From Cinnamomum chago (Eukaryota > Streptophyta > Magnoliopsida > Laurales > Lauraceae): DNA of 64,000 nt. A program made the position numbers and the translations under genes. Of the stretch, positions 46,700 to 57,884 are shown piece after piece. How positions within the stretch are numbered: the first letter of the stretch is position 1; each line of letters begins with the position of its first letter. The notes under the pieces were generated by a model. It did no database searches. It had not been told where the DNA came from and saw nothing but the letters and a program-made list of their open reading frames with translations. The stretch spans positions 34,819,501-34,883,500 of the forward strand of contig CP142455.1 in the NCBI GenBank assembly GCA_038049695.1, read 5' to 3'.

Positions 46700-48070
46700 T
46701 GATGAGAGCCTAAAAGATACATTTTAGGCCCCTTAATGAAGACTTGGTTATACCGTCGAGAGAGATTAATTAGCTTATTTTCGTTATTTTATTGTTTGTA
46801 GGTATTACAAATGCAAGGAGCGAAATTCAGAGCTAAAATGAAAGAAATCTCACAAAGCATGACAAACCGGAGTTGCAAGTAAGAAAGCTGCCAAATATGG
46901 GAAGAGACTCAAATAAGAAAGCAAAGCAAGAGTCCAAACATGCCTTGGACATCCAACATGGGTCCCACTCACCCCATAGCATGCCAACATGGAAGGTCTT
47001 TTAATTGCACCATTATTCTCGGAATTTTCAGGGGCAGCAACTTGAAATTGTCATAACTTTCAACTCGAGTGTCGGATTCATGAAATCTACATACCGTTGG
47101 AAAGCTCTTTTCGAGTAAATATTCGTGGAGTCCAAGATTGTATAAATCGGAGCTATATCGAGGGAGATATGACCTCGTGAAGTTCGCTGTGATGACCAGT
47201 GGGCCCGGACCCGACGGGAATCCATCTCCTGCACGAATTAAAGACCTTTTTCATCCCAAAACTTATAAAGAAGAGCCCAAACTCGTTTTTGGGGATATTG
47301 ACATCTTGGGAGAAGTTCTAGAGGCTTTCTTGGAGCTTGGGGAAGAGCATCAATGAGGATTTCGCCAAGAACTCTTCGTCAACCATCTTCCATGAGTAAC
47401 TAAATCTCCATCTTAAGGTTGTGATGAAACTTTAGTTTTCTGTTTATGGCAATGTATAGGTTCTAGGGTTTTATTTTAAATGCTTTGATTATATGACATT
47501 GATTTAATCCATTGATTGGATTCGTTTATTAATGCAATATCTCTCTTGGTGTTTTATTCTTGTAGTTTGGAATACCAAGTCATATAATATGATGCTTGAA
47601 TGAATGTGTTTGTTAGGTCTAGGATAATCTATGCCATAGAGATAGGTTATGCCCCGATTTGCATCCGCATCCCTTATTTGTTGACTCTGTGAAGATTTGT
47701 AACAAGAACGAGTCTGGAAAGCATTGACAGTGAAGCCCTAGACCTATATTCACCATTGCACGAGGCTACGGTGGATTCATACCCTAAGACTTGTCTCTAA
47801 TTGGATAAAGAAGTTGTCTTTAATTTGTTAATTTAGAAATCATTAATTTGTTAATCAAAACCAATCAACCCATTACTTCATTTTCTAATAGGATTAGTTT
47901 AATAATCAGAACTTTGTTTTCCAATAGGATTAGTTTAGAAATTTAGGAAACAACACAACTTAGCCTTTTTGTCCTAGTGGATACGATACTCGGTTAACAT
48001 CTCTACTTTTTCAAGCAGAGATAATAGTGGAGAATAAATTATATTTGAGACCTTGTTCTAGGATCGGTCA
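46700..48070 (+). repeat. Element C 3' LTR
   Basis: 1371 bp, same ends as the 5' LTR. Differences are scattered substitutions, with no length change overall. ACCAT follows at 48071-48075. Confidence 0.93.
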
Positions 48071-48436
48071 ACCATGATCCAGAATCTTACATTCCGATGA
48101 TCGAGACAAATCACACTATCTCATAGTGATCAAAGTGTTGCAACCTTGTCAGATGAGATGTCCAATCTCATCACTGGTTGTGAAGATATTTAAGTATAAG
48201 ATTTGCAATACATATCTCCTGTATGTGGATCTCATCTATACACATGTATTACATCTAGTATACTTATGGACTCCGCTTCATCTCATGAACCATTATGTCA
48301 TTTGTATTGGTTATGTGCAAGTATATAATTAAACATCATTCATCTCATGAAAGGAAAACATGATTGTGTTGATAAATAAAGAAATGAATAAATTTATTAC
48401 ATCATATACTTGGTATTGAGACCATCAAAACTAACA
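48071..48436 (-). repeat. Copia B1 3' LTR, piece 3
   Basis: It matches 55465-55828 of the intact LTR and ends AACTAACA at 48436, where the internal region begins. Confidence 0.92.
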
Positions 48437-48453
48437 ATCTCCCACTTGGGCTC
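48437..48453 (-). promoter_or_regulatory. Copia B1 polypurine tract region
   Basis: On the - strand GAGCCCAAGTGGGAGATTG runs into the LTR start TGTTAGTTTTG. Copia B2 has the matching GAGCCCAAGCAGGAGATTG before its 3' LTR at 63907. Confidence 0.8.
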
Positions 48454-49990
48454 AGTGCCAATCAGGATTGCATCTCATGCCCATCCCGTCTACATGCTGC
48501 TCACAGACTTTGGTGGTCAAAGGCTTAGTAAAAGGATCTGTCAGATTGTCCGCAGAGGCTATCTTGGTGATAGCAATATCACCTCTGCACAATCTCTCTG
48601 ACCAAGTGATACTTCCTTTATAGGTGCTTTTGGCTTTTATGGCTCCTGGGTTCCTTGGACTGAGCGACTGCCCTACTGCTGTCACAGTAAATTGTGAGCC
48701 GCTGTCGTGCCAAAGGTACCACTCCAAGTTCCAAAAGGAATCTTTTGAGCCATACTGCATCCTTAGCTGCTTCACAAGCCGCTACATATTCAGCCTCAGA
48801 AGTCGAATCAGCGGTACATTCCTGTTTAATACTCCTCCAGCTGATAGCTCTTCCGCCAAGCATAAACACATAACCAGTGGTGGATTTCCTGGAATCCTTA
48901 TCTGACATGAAGTCAGAATCTGTGTATCCGACTGGAATCAGCTCATCACTGCAATAAATCAACATGTAATCTCTAGTTCTTCTCAAGTACTTGAGGATAC
49001 ATTTTACAGCAATCCAATGGTCAGGACCTGGGTTAGACTGATATCTGCTGACTAAGCCCACTGCATGACAGATATCCGGTCTAGTACATAGCATAGTATA
49101 CATGAGGCTACCAACAGCCGAAGCGTATGGAATTGCTCTCATTTGCTCCTTTTCCTCCAGGGTCTTGGGACCCTGATCCTTGGAAAGGTGCACTCCATGC
49201 CTAAAAGGCGTGATACCCTTCTTGGAGTCCTGCATAGCAAACCATACCAGTACCTTATCTATGTAAGCAGCTTGAGATAAGCCAATCATCCTATTTTTCC
49301 TGTCTCGATGGAGTTTGATCCCTAGGATGTAACTAGCTTCTCCCAAGTCCTTCATATCAAAAGTCTTTGCTAACCAAACTTTTACCGTTAACAACATTCC
49401 TATATCTTTCCCAAGGAGAAGGATGTCGTTGACATATAAAATCAGAAAAACTACCCTGTCACCTTCATTTTTCATGTACACACATGACTCATCCGGATTT
49501 TGACCAAAACTAAATGATTTGATTGCCCGGTCAAAACGGGTGTTCCAGCTTCGGAATGCCTGCTTCAGTCCATAAATGGACTTCTGCAGCTTGCAAACTC
49601 TTTGCTTTTGGTTACTCGCTATAAAACCGTCTGGATGCATCATATAGATGTCTTCCTCAAGATGGCAGTTGAGAAATGTTGTCTCGACATCCATTTGCCA
49701 AATCTCGTAATCGAGATGAGCCGCAATGGATAAGAGTATCCGGATGGACTTGAGCATGGTTACCGGCGAGAAGGTTTTCTCATAATCGATACCCTTTTTC
49801 TGACTATACCCTTTTGCAACAAGCCTGGCCTTAAAGGTCTCAACTCTTCCATCTGGTCCTCTCTTTCTCTTGTAGACCCACTTGCACCGAATAGGTTTGA
49901 TATTGGCAGGCAAGTCCACAAGTGTCCATACCTGATTAGAGTACATAGACTCCATTTCAGCTTTCATGGCATCTTGCCAATGTCCCGAAT
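48454..49990 (-). pseudogene. Copia B1 reverse transcriptase and RNase H
   Basis: [81 protein letters not shown] and the [13 protein letters not shown] region. RNase [56 protein letters not shown] and the terminal CNPDWH. Order and spacing are those of Copia pol. This is the best-preserved coding stretch of B1. Confidence 0.92.
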
Positions 49991-50199
49991 CTATGTCATT
50001 AATTACTTCATCATAGTTACAGGGATCCTGTTCCAGTTCTTCTGGGATTGCCTCGTAGGACTCTCCCAAGAACGAGAACCTATCAAGGGGCCTGATTACT
50101 CTCCCACTACGACGAGGCACTGGTGTAGCTACTGGGTCTGGTAGGGGCGGTTCTTCCTCAAGTTCGGTCATACTTGGATTTGGAATTGATTGTTCTTGA

Positions 50200-51170
50200 A
50201 TCTCTTCCAAGATCACCTTTTCTAAAGATTTCCAGTCCATCATATAATCTTCCTCCAGAAAAACCGCACTGGTGCTTACCAACACTTTCTGCTCTCTGGG
50301 ATTATAGAATAACCAACCTTTAATTCCTTTAGGATATCCTACAAACGTGCATACTTCCGACTTCGTTTCCAATTTATCCGTCTTTACCTTCAGCACGTGT
50401 GCTGGACAACCCCAAATGTGTAAATGTTGTAGACTAGGCTTTCGCCTAGACCATAACTCCTGGGGAGTCTTAGGTACAGACTTAGATGGTACGAGGTTTA
50501 GTATGTACATCGTAGTATCTAAGGCATATCCCCAAAAGGATATAGGTAATCCTGAGAAACTCAACATAGACCTAATCATATCTAAAAGAGTCCGGTTCCT
50601 TCTTTCCGCTACTCCATTCTGTTGAGGCATACCGGGAGCAGACAACTGGGATAGAATCCCATTTTATGATAAGTATCCTATAAAATCACCAGAGAGATAT
50701 TCCCCTCCTCGATCTGATCGAAGAGTCTTGATACTTTTACCTAATTGCTTTTCTGCTTCCGCTCGAAACTCTTTGAACTTTTCAAAAGCCTCGGACTTGC
50801 GGTGCATAAGGTATATGTATCCATATCTTGAGTAGTCATCTGTGAAAGTGATGAAGTACTCATATCCTCCTCTGGCCCTGACATTCATGGGTCCACACAC
50901 ATTAGTATGCACTAATTCCAATAAATCTTTGGCCCTATTGCCGTTAGATGAAAATGGTCTTTTGGTCATTTTGCCTTCCAGACAGGACTCACAGACAGGC
51001 ATTGGTTCTATAACCACTGAAGGCAAGATACAATCTTTCACTAGCCTGTCAATCCTATTTAGGTTTATATGACCTAGCCTCAAGTGCCAAAGTTTTGTTA
51101 AATTAGATGAAGGTGACATTCTCTTTAATGATGGCCTATTTATTATTTCGGTATCATGTATCTCATACAT
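50200..51170 (-). pseudogene. Copia B1 integrase
   Basis: Pre-integrase zinc region LWHLRLGHINLNRIDRLV...CESCLEGKMTKRPF, then the core with GGYEYFITFTDDYSRYGYI, LRSDRGGEYLSGDF and [20 protein letters not shown]. It ends with the Copia [20 protein letters not shown] block and the linker toward RT. It is a fossil with a break inside the domain. Confidence 0.9.
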
Positions 51171-51419
51171 TGTGGGAGTTAACAAATAAAGCCCATTGGT
51201 TACCTTGCCAGAACATATAAAAGTACCGTTCCTCTTTATGACAACTTCAGTACCAAAAGTAATAGAATAACTTTTATTCACCAAACTAGAAACTGAAATT
51301 AAATTCTGCCTTAAAGACGGTACATATAGAGTATCTGACAAAACCAACTTATTATCTTGAAAACATAAAGTAATAACTCTTATTGAGACCGCATCCGCCT
51401 TAGCATCAGAGCCTAGGTT

Positions 51420-51566
51420 GACAATGATTTCGCCGTCACTGAGTCTCCTGGTTTCCCGGAACCCCTGCAACGAATTACATATGTGATTAGTTGCCCCGGA
51501 GTCCACACACCAAGAATCTGAAGTACCAGTCGCAAAACTAACTTTAGAAACAAGTGACTCAATCAT
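51420..51566 (-). pseudogene. Copia B1 protease
   Basis: SWCVDSGATNHICNSLQGF at about 51460-51515 is the D-S-G aspartic protease active-site motif of Copia elements, between the gag zinc knuckle and integrase. Confidence 0.88.
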
Positions 51567-52411
51567 ACCTGAGGTCTTCTTCTTAAACAGATATTCTGGA
51601 CAATTCTTTTTCCAATGTCCTGTCGCACCACAATGGAAACACTTTCCTTTTGTCCTCGGCCCCTTAGCCTTGCCAACACCACCATTAGGACCATTCTCCG
51701 CCTTAGGACCCTTCGGAACTGATTTCTTCTTGCCTTTCCGCCCTTTGCCTTTCGGTTTGGACTTGGCAAATGACTTCTGTCATCAGGGCAGTTGGCTTTT
51801 TCTTCATAATCCCTTCAGTCACCACCAGCTGACTATAAAGCTCAGCTAGAGTCAAATTCATCTTATTCATATTATAATTGACCTTGAAATTGTTGAATGA
51901 CTCTGGTAGTGACTCAAGGATTATGTCCATCTGCGATTCTGCATCAATCGCAGCCCCCAGCACATCTAACTCATTCAATGAGTCCATCATTTTCAACATG
52001 TGGTCCTGTACTGGTGTGCCTTCAGCCATCTCGGTGCTTATGAGCACCCTCATAGCAGCCTGTCTAGTAGGCCTGCCCTGTTCCGCAAACATCTCCTTTA
52101 AGTTTGATATAATATCATATGTATTCTTAAAGGATTGATGTTGGTGTTGCAAAACACTAGACATGGATGCCTGTATATAACATCTGGCCATCTCATCGTC
52201 TTTGGCCCACTTGGTGTAAAGTTCCTTTTCTTCCTGTGATGCTTCTGGCAATGGCTCATCAAGGGGGGGGGGGGGGTTTGGTAAGGACATATTTATAACC
52301 TGAAGCTGTCAGGACTATATCCAGGTTCCGTTTCCAGTCTACATAGTTGGATCCCACTAACTTATTCTGGTTGAGGATGGTCACAAGTGGATTGAAAGTA
52401 GTTGAATTCAT
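51567..52411 (-). pseudogene. Copia B1 gag
   Basis: The likely start is the ATG at 52411 (MNSTTFNPL in the B family). It carries a proline stretch encoded by a 14-base homopolymer (52263-52276), LYTKWAKDDEMARCYIQASM, NLKEMFAEQGRPTRQAAMRV, KMMDSLNELDVLGAAIDAES and LTLAELYSQLVVTEG, a UBN2-type Copia gag. A lysine-rich tail and a CCHC knuckle follow toward 51600. It is broken in this copy. Confidence 0.88.
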
Positions 52412-54052
52412 GCTTGAAATACTGTAGCACATAACCATACATTCAATTAATGAATTTAAATGACATTAGGGTTTAGTATTCTACCAAATTTATATGTAGT
52501 CCTCATAACCACTAAATTCAGAATACATCGGAATCCCAATCCCTGGGGTATGCCTCCTTGGGGAGTGCAAATACCACCTAGATTGGTGCGGATCAAAGTT
52601 GGTCAAAATCGGAATTAAGACTAACTATCCATGATCCCCATCATTCATTATTTTCTAGGTATCTCATACCAAATAATGTATGACTCCCGATTTGCTTTGG
52701 TTTCTAAAATACATGAGGCAAATCCTTAGGGATACTACATCATTATTTTAGTTAAGTGTGACCCACCAACTAGCATTGCATGACAACCGTTGCGAGCAGC
52801 TCCTCCTTGGGGAGTGGGCCCCCGCCCCGTCTCACCAACACTATCCATAGGAGATCCATATCCAGTAACCGGAGAAATAAAAGCCCCCCGTGGGGAACGG
52901 CCATTCTCAAGATGGCGCGAGGCTAATACTTTCCTTACAATGGACCTATGGTGGAAAACCATGGGGATTTCTCAATGTAAATGCCCCGCTCCCACTTAAT
53001 ATTTTAGAATTGAGGATTTCCTTGTATGGTATTAGGGCCCACATATATACATATCAAATCATCTCATGATATGGCCAATGATTGGTTCCAAGTCAAGTTA
53101 TTTTAAGGAAAGTGCAGTTTCTAAATTAGTGTTACCAATGGATCCATCTCATGGGCCCATCAACTCTAATTAGAACTCTTTCCAAAAATTAACTTGATTT
53201 GACCAATTTTGGTAACTTGCTATGTTTGGATCAGATTTGGAAATATTCTAAATTAAGCATGCATCCATAAATAGAAAGTGCTAAAAATAGAAACTAGTCC
53301 TCTCCTCCACATGGCCCAAGCGGAATAGACTTCTTGGACTTCTAGACTTTCCAAAACTTTGGGATTCTTCAAACTCTTTGGGCATCACCAAAAGGCTTTT
53401 GGTAATCTTCAAACTCTTTGATTAGGAGTCCAACATCGCTTTCCTTCTTCGTCTCAGACATCGCCAGAATTTACAAATTTAGAAAAATTACATAAATTCC
53501 TATGCCTCAATTATGAGACTTACATGGTAATCTAAACATGGAAATAAAAGGGCCATAGGGAAATTCACCATGCCTTGCCCTTTCACGGGAAACCAAGAAA
53601 ACCATGATGCCCTTTACATTTAGCCTTAAATAAACCAATAACCATAAATAGAAAGCAAAAGATTTGTGGGCCATATGGAGAGGATATGATTATCTGCAAG
53701 TTAGTATCTCATACAACAAAGCATCTCACAAAACCAGGTTGCCAAACCACAATGGAAAAACAAGATGCCAAAAATAGCCACCATTTTTAATACATGCACT
53801 TCGCAGAGGGGGTCCAGGGGTGTCCCCCGGCGGTGGTCACCTCCAAAACACTTTTGAAGGGTTTCAATGGCATCCTACCATCCTTCCATCATAATTAAAC
53901 CCTTTTGTGACTATCCAAACATGGATTTACTACATAAAGTAAACAAACCCAATCATAATTGATCCTTACATAGCCCTAGGTCTATCCTCTTCGCATCTCA
54001 TGCAAAGATTAGATCTAGATCGCTGATCTAACATGTTTAGAGATGAGGTATG
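52412..54052 (-). other. Copia B1 untranslated leader
   Basis: About 1.64 kb between primer site and gag with no coding domain. It is homologous to the B2 leader (56225-57436 plus 59389-59925). Unlike B2 it lacks the GGTCGACC island: near 53800-53850 B1 has only a short GC-rich patch at the corresponding place. Confidence 0.75.
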
Positions 54053-54066
54053 TCTCTGATACCAAT
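54053..54066 (-). promoter_or_regulatory. Copia B1 primer-binding site
   Basis: The - strand reads ATTGGTATCAGAGA right inside the LTR, complementary to the initiator tRNA-Met 3' end. Confidence 0.9.
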
Positions 54067-55828
54067 TGTTGGAAAATAGGTGGGTCATTCAGATAGGTTC
54101 AAAAACTTTTGACCCACTTGATGCAGGGATCAACTATCTAGAAGGCAACAAACCCAATCCAGGATGCAATTCCTCAAACCCATAAACCATGTACAACAAT
54201 ATATCCTATCTAGAAGATAGAAAATAGCACCTAAACATGCAACCACGAAATCCACAACATACAAGGATGTAGATTATACCTTTGGAGCTTAGTTGTGCTC
54301 TAATGGAGAATTTGAATTCTTTCTTTGATGATGAACACCTTCACTAATCAAATCAGAATCTCCAACACCCTTTGATCTTCCACGCTATGACCCGTATTAG
54401 ATTCTCTTTTCTCAAGAAGATGGTGGAATCTCCAAGAGAAAACCCTAAAGGAAACTAGAAGAGAAACTAGAAGAGGGAAAGAGAGAGATGGACGTGTGCA
54501 ACTCTTGCACTAAGAGTCTTGGGCGTGAATTCCAAGAAGGGATTATGCATGGGATGTCCAAGGGCTCCTCTCCTCCTTTTATAGCACTTAAGCAACCTCC
54601 TCTTACTAATTGAAATAGAAGTCTTACTTCCACTACAATTAGTTGCGTACTAAATCACAATTAGAAGTCTTACTTCAAATATGATTAGTAACTTCCTCTT
54701 TTACTAATTAAAATAGAAGTCTCACTTCCATTAATAATTAGTAACTTACTATTACCACTATTAGAAGTCTCACTTCAAATAGAAATAGTAACTTTCTATT
54801 TCCTTTTAGAGTTCTACTATAATTAGTATCTTTCTAATATCTTGGGCTAGCTTGGGGACCACTAGGGATTCCTTAGAAAGCTGGCTCCAACTGGGACACG
54901 CGACCCCACATCTCATGTGCAATCTGGGCCCATAGTTAATTACAAATAACTCCACTATATAAATGCAATTGAACTCCAGTCTAAGGAATATATTACATTG
55001 AAGACCCTAAACTTCCCAATTACCACAAGTAGGCCCCTCCATCTATATCCATGGATCAATTGGAACTGTCCACCAAATTAGATCCATATCTTATTATCCT
55101 TGAGCCCCAATTAATTATAGTGATCATTTGGTACCGATCCAATTAACTCTTAATTGGAATGGGTGCGCACTTACCAATGATAAATCCATTAATTGGCACA
55201 AGGGGATATTAAAAATAGATTCCGTCTTGACCATTGAATGTTCCCACAACTCTACTACCACATACCCAAATTACCGAGGTGTTGACCTATAATTGGCTTC
55301 ACTCATTGGTGACTCAAAGCAAATGAATAGATAGAAACTTGAGTTCATTAATGTCTCAGGATTATGAGCCTATTGCTAGGGAATTATGAGAGCAGACCTT
55401 AAAGTTAAGACAGTGTATATAAGGTGCTTCTCATGGTCCTTCGATACATCAAATGTACCAGCACCATGATCCAGAATCTTACATTCCGATGGTCGAGACA
55501 AATCACACTATCTCATAGTGATCAAAGTGCTGCAACCTTGTCAGATGAGATGTCCAGTCTCATCACTGGTTGTGAAGATATTTAAGTATAAGATTTGGAA
55601 TACATATCTCCTGTATGTGGATCTCATCCATACACATGTATTACATCTAGTATACTTGTGGATTCCGGTTCATCTCATGAACCATTATGTCATTTGGATT
55701 GGTTATGTGCAAGTATATAATTAAACACCATTCATCTCATGAAAGGAAAACATGATTGTATTGATAAATAAAGACATGAATAAATTTATTACATCATATA
55801 CTTGGTATTGAGACCATCAAAACTAACA
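54067..55828 (-). repeat. Copia B1 5' LTR
   Basis: 1762 bp and uninterrupted. Its near-perfect match with the three pieces at 28251-29288, 40460-40815 and 48071-48436 proves that those pieces were one LTR before two insertions. Confidence 0.95.
54576..54583 (-). promoter_or_regulatory. Candidate TATA box of the Copia B1 5' LTR
   Basis: The - strand reads CTATAAAAGGAGGAGAGG, a good plant TATA box, about 1.25 kb into the LTR in the direction of transcription. The same motif is at 28761-28768 in the 3' LTR. Confidence 0.6.
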
Positions 55829-55833
55829 GAATT

Positions 55834-55964
55834 AACATAAGATCTTTTTTATGCTAAGATTAAAAACATTTGATGCATGAAGGTTCCAATAAAGAAGTAT
55901 GAAATGTCAAGCTTATGAAAATGCATGAATCAAATTTAATTGCAAACTAATGAAAACCCTAACA
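55834..55964 (-). repeat. Copia A 5' LTR, second part
   Basis: After the GAATT duplication the LTR cut at 28250 resumes and ends GAAAACCCTAACA at 55964. The tail TTTAATTGCAAACTAATG..CCCTAACA matches the ends of the other A-family LTRs. Confidence 0.88.
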
Positions 55965-56210
55965 TCTTATCCATTAGAGCGCAACCGAGCTCCAAAGGTA
56001 TAATCTACTTCCTTGTATGTTGTAGATTTTAATGGATGCTTCTTGGCTATTGTACTATCTTCTTGATAGGTTTATTTACTGATCATGATGGTTGAGATTC
56101 AGGACAGGGATCCTGGATTGGGTTTTATAGCCTTCTGGATAGTTGATCCTTGAGTCAAGTGGGTCAAAAAGTTTTGAGAACCTATCCACGAGGCCCACCT
56201 ATTTCTAAGA
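55965..56210 (+). repeat. Copia B2 5' LTR, 3' fragment
   Basis: Homologous to the reverse complement of 54067-54330: CCATTAGAGCgCAAC.., TCCAAAGGTATAATCTAC, ATCCTGGATTGGGTTT and GGCCCACCTATTT near the end. Copia A is inserted at its left edge. Divergence from B1 is clearly higher than between the B1 LTRs. Confidence 0.85.
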
Positions 56211-56225
56211 ATTGGTATCAGAGCC
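56211..56225 (+). promoter_or_regulatory. Copia B2 primer-binding site
   Basis: ATTGGTATCAGAGCC follows the LTR end, the tRNA-Met type. Confidence 0.9.
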
Positions 56226-57436
56226 ATACCTCATCTCTAATCATGTTAGATTAGTAAACTTTTCTAATCTTTGCATGAGGTGCAAAGAGGATAGAGCAAG
56301 GGCTATGTACGGATCAATTTTTGATGGATTTGCTTTGTTTATTAGTGAATCTATGTTTGGATAGTCACAAAAGGGTTTCATAATGATGGAAGAAGGATGG
56401 TAGGATTCCATTGAGAGCCTTCAGAAGTGTTTTGGAGGTGTTTGGACTCGAATTGAGAAAACCCAATTTTCTGCCTTCGTCAGGCGGGTTGACCTGGCCC
56501 CGTGCTCGGTCGACCGGGTGCTTGTAGGGTCAGTTGACCGAGCCCTTTGGCCGCTTGACCCCCCCGGACCCCCTTTGCGAAGTGCATGGTTTAAAAGGGT
56601 GGCAACCTTTGGCATCTTGTTTTTCCATTGTGGTTTGGTAACCCAGTTTTGTGAGATGCTTTGTTGTATGAGATACTAACTTGCAGGTGATAATGTCTCT
56701 CCATGTGGCCCACAAGACTTCTACTTTCTTTTTATGGTTATTGGTTTATTTGAGGCTAAGTGTAAAGGGCATCATGGTTTCCTTGGTTTCCCGCGAAAGG
56801 GCAAGGCATGGTGAATTTCCCTACAGCCCTTTTATTTCCATATTTAGATTACCATGTAAGTCTCATTGTAGAGACATAGGAATTTATGTAATTTTTAAAA
56901 AAATTGTAAATTCTGGAGATGTCCAAGACGAAGAAGGAAAGTGAAGATGGACTCATAATCAAAGAGCTTGAAGACTACCAAAAGGATCTTGGAGATGCCC
57001 AAAGAGTTTGAGGATTCTCAAAGTTTTGGAAAGTCTAGAAGTCCAAGAATTCTATTCTGCTTGGGCCATGTGGAGGAGATGACTAGTTTCTAATTTTAGC
57101 ACTTTTTATTTATGGATGAATACTTATTTTAGAAAGTTTCCAAATCTGATCCAAACCTAGCAATTTCCAAAATTGGTCAAATCAAATTAATTTTTGAAAA
57201 GAGTTCTAATTAGAGTTGGTGGGCCCATGAGATGGATCCATTGATAACACTAATTTAAGAAACTAGACTTTCCAGAAAATAACTTTACTTGGAACCAATC
57301 ATTGGTCATATCATGAGATGACTTGATGTTTATATTGGTGGGCCCAATATACCTAAAAGGAAATCCTCAATTCTAAAATATTAATTGGGAGAGGGGCATT
57401 CATATTTAGAAATCTCCATGGTTTTCCACCTAGGCC
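56226..57436 (+). other. Copia B2 leader, first part, with palindrome island
   Basis: Homologous to the B1 leader but with an extra GC-rich segment at about 56450-56575 containing GGTTGACC (56487-56494), GGTCGACC (56508-56515) and AGTTGACC (56532-56539). Leader homology resumes at GGACCCCCTTTGCGAAG. No coding domain. The right edge is the solo LTR A2, with duplication copy AGGCC at 57432-57436. Confidence 0.75.
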
Positions 57437-57811
57437 TGTTAGGAATTTTGTGTATTGCAATTTGATGGATGCATTATCATTCTAGCATCATTTGAATTTA
57501 CACACATGCATTGATTTAGAAAAACTTGAAATCTTGATTTCTACATGCATTGTTTTTAAGACTTGTAAAAATATTGATTTGTGCATGTTTTGTTTTTAAA
57601 CTTGGATGCATTTTAATTTGAAAAGAAGTTTTACCAAATCAAATTAGCCTATGTTTTAAATCTTTCAAATCTTTTAAGGTTTTTATGTTTCATGTTTTTA
57701 AACATCTTAGTTTGATTTAAAACATGATTCCAAGCTTGATTCAATGGCCCAAAAGTTCCCTCAAGAAAATACTATGAAAAATACAATTGTAGGGAATTTT
57801 GGTCCCAGGCC

Positions 57812-57884
57812 CGGGTTGACCCGCAGTGGGCTCGGTCAACCGGCCCAGGGGCCTGGTCGACCGAGCCCACTGCGGGTCGACCGG
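57812..57884. repeat. Long hairpin with GGTCGACC palindromes in LTR A2
   Basis: Arms 57812-57841 and 57855-57884 pair at about 27 of 30 positions, with a short loop at 57842-57854 (GGCCCAGGGGCCT). GGTCGACC lies at 57855-57862 and 57875-57882. More GGTCGACC sites follow before the TATA box (about 57941-57970). The loop sequence is nearly the same as in copy A1 while part of the stem differs by matched changes. Confidence 0.85.

Larger units (their letters stand above)
40816..48070 (+). mobile_element. Element C: Gypsy-derived gag-protease element without RT (TR-GAG-like)
   Basis: Two 1371-bp LTRs (40816-42186, 46700-48070) enclose a single long gag-protease frame and about 1.4 kb of non-coding sequence. 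A perfect ACCAT duplication flanks it (40811-40815, 48071-48075). I find no reverse transcriptase, RNase H or integrase motif on either strand, so it is non-autonomous and would depend on a relative. The gag and DLGASVNLLP-type protease resemble Athila/Tat Gypsy elements. By eye the LTRs differ at about 40 positions, about 3%, around 1.1 million years at 1.3e-8 per site per year. The coding frame looks whole. Confidence 0.88.
28251..55828 (-). mobile_element. Copia B1: Ty1/Copia element with two elements nested in its 3' LTR
   Basis: This reads right to left: 5' LTR 54067-55828, primer-binding site, long leader, gag, protease, integrase, RT, RNase H, polypurine tract and 3' LTR. The 3' LTR is in three pieces (28251-29288, 40460-40815, 48071-48436), separated by the Tekay-like element and element C. 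LTR ends are TGTTGGAAAATAGG..AACTAACA on the + strand. A perfect GAATT duplication (28246-28250, 55829-55833) flanks the whole. The two LTRs differ at roughly 45 of about 1750 positions by eye, about 2.6%, near 1 million years at a grass-type rate of 1.3e-8. The lineage looks Tork/TAR-like. About four or five breaks; otherwise nearly complete. Confidence 0.9.
1..55964 (-). mobile_element. Copia A: SIRE-like Ty1/Copia element, heavily interrupted
   Basis: This fossil LTR retrotransposon reads right to left. In that direction I see a 5' LTR (26925-28250 plus 55834-55964, split by Copia B1), a primer-binding site, gag, protease, integrase, reverse transcriptase and RNase H. The 3' LTR lies beyond the left edge. 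The SIRE-like assignment rests on the protease motif DSGCSKHMTGD, a long coiled-coil gag with two zinc knuckles, and a large LTR. Five later insertions interrupt it: 539-2298, 3226-23016, 25652-25884 and 28251-55828 directly, plus elements nested inside those. It sits inside the 5' LTR of Copia B2, because sequence right of 55964 continues as a B-type LTR. It is broken in many places and is an old copy. The right flank is TCTTA; the matching left flank is outside the window. Confidence 0.85.

Noticed and set aside
56226-57436. A host gene between the repeats, suggested by less repetitive-looking sequence
   Set aside because: It aligns with the untranslated leader of Copia B1 at 52412-54052 in inverse orientation.
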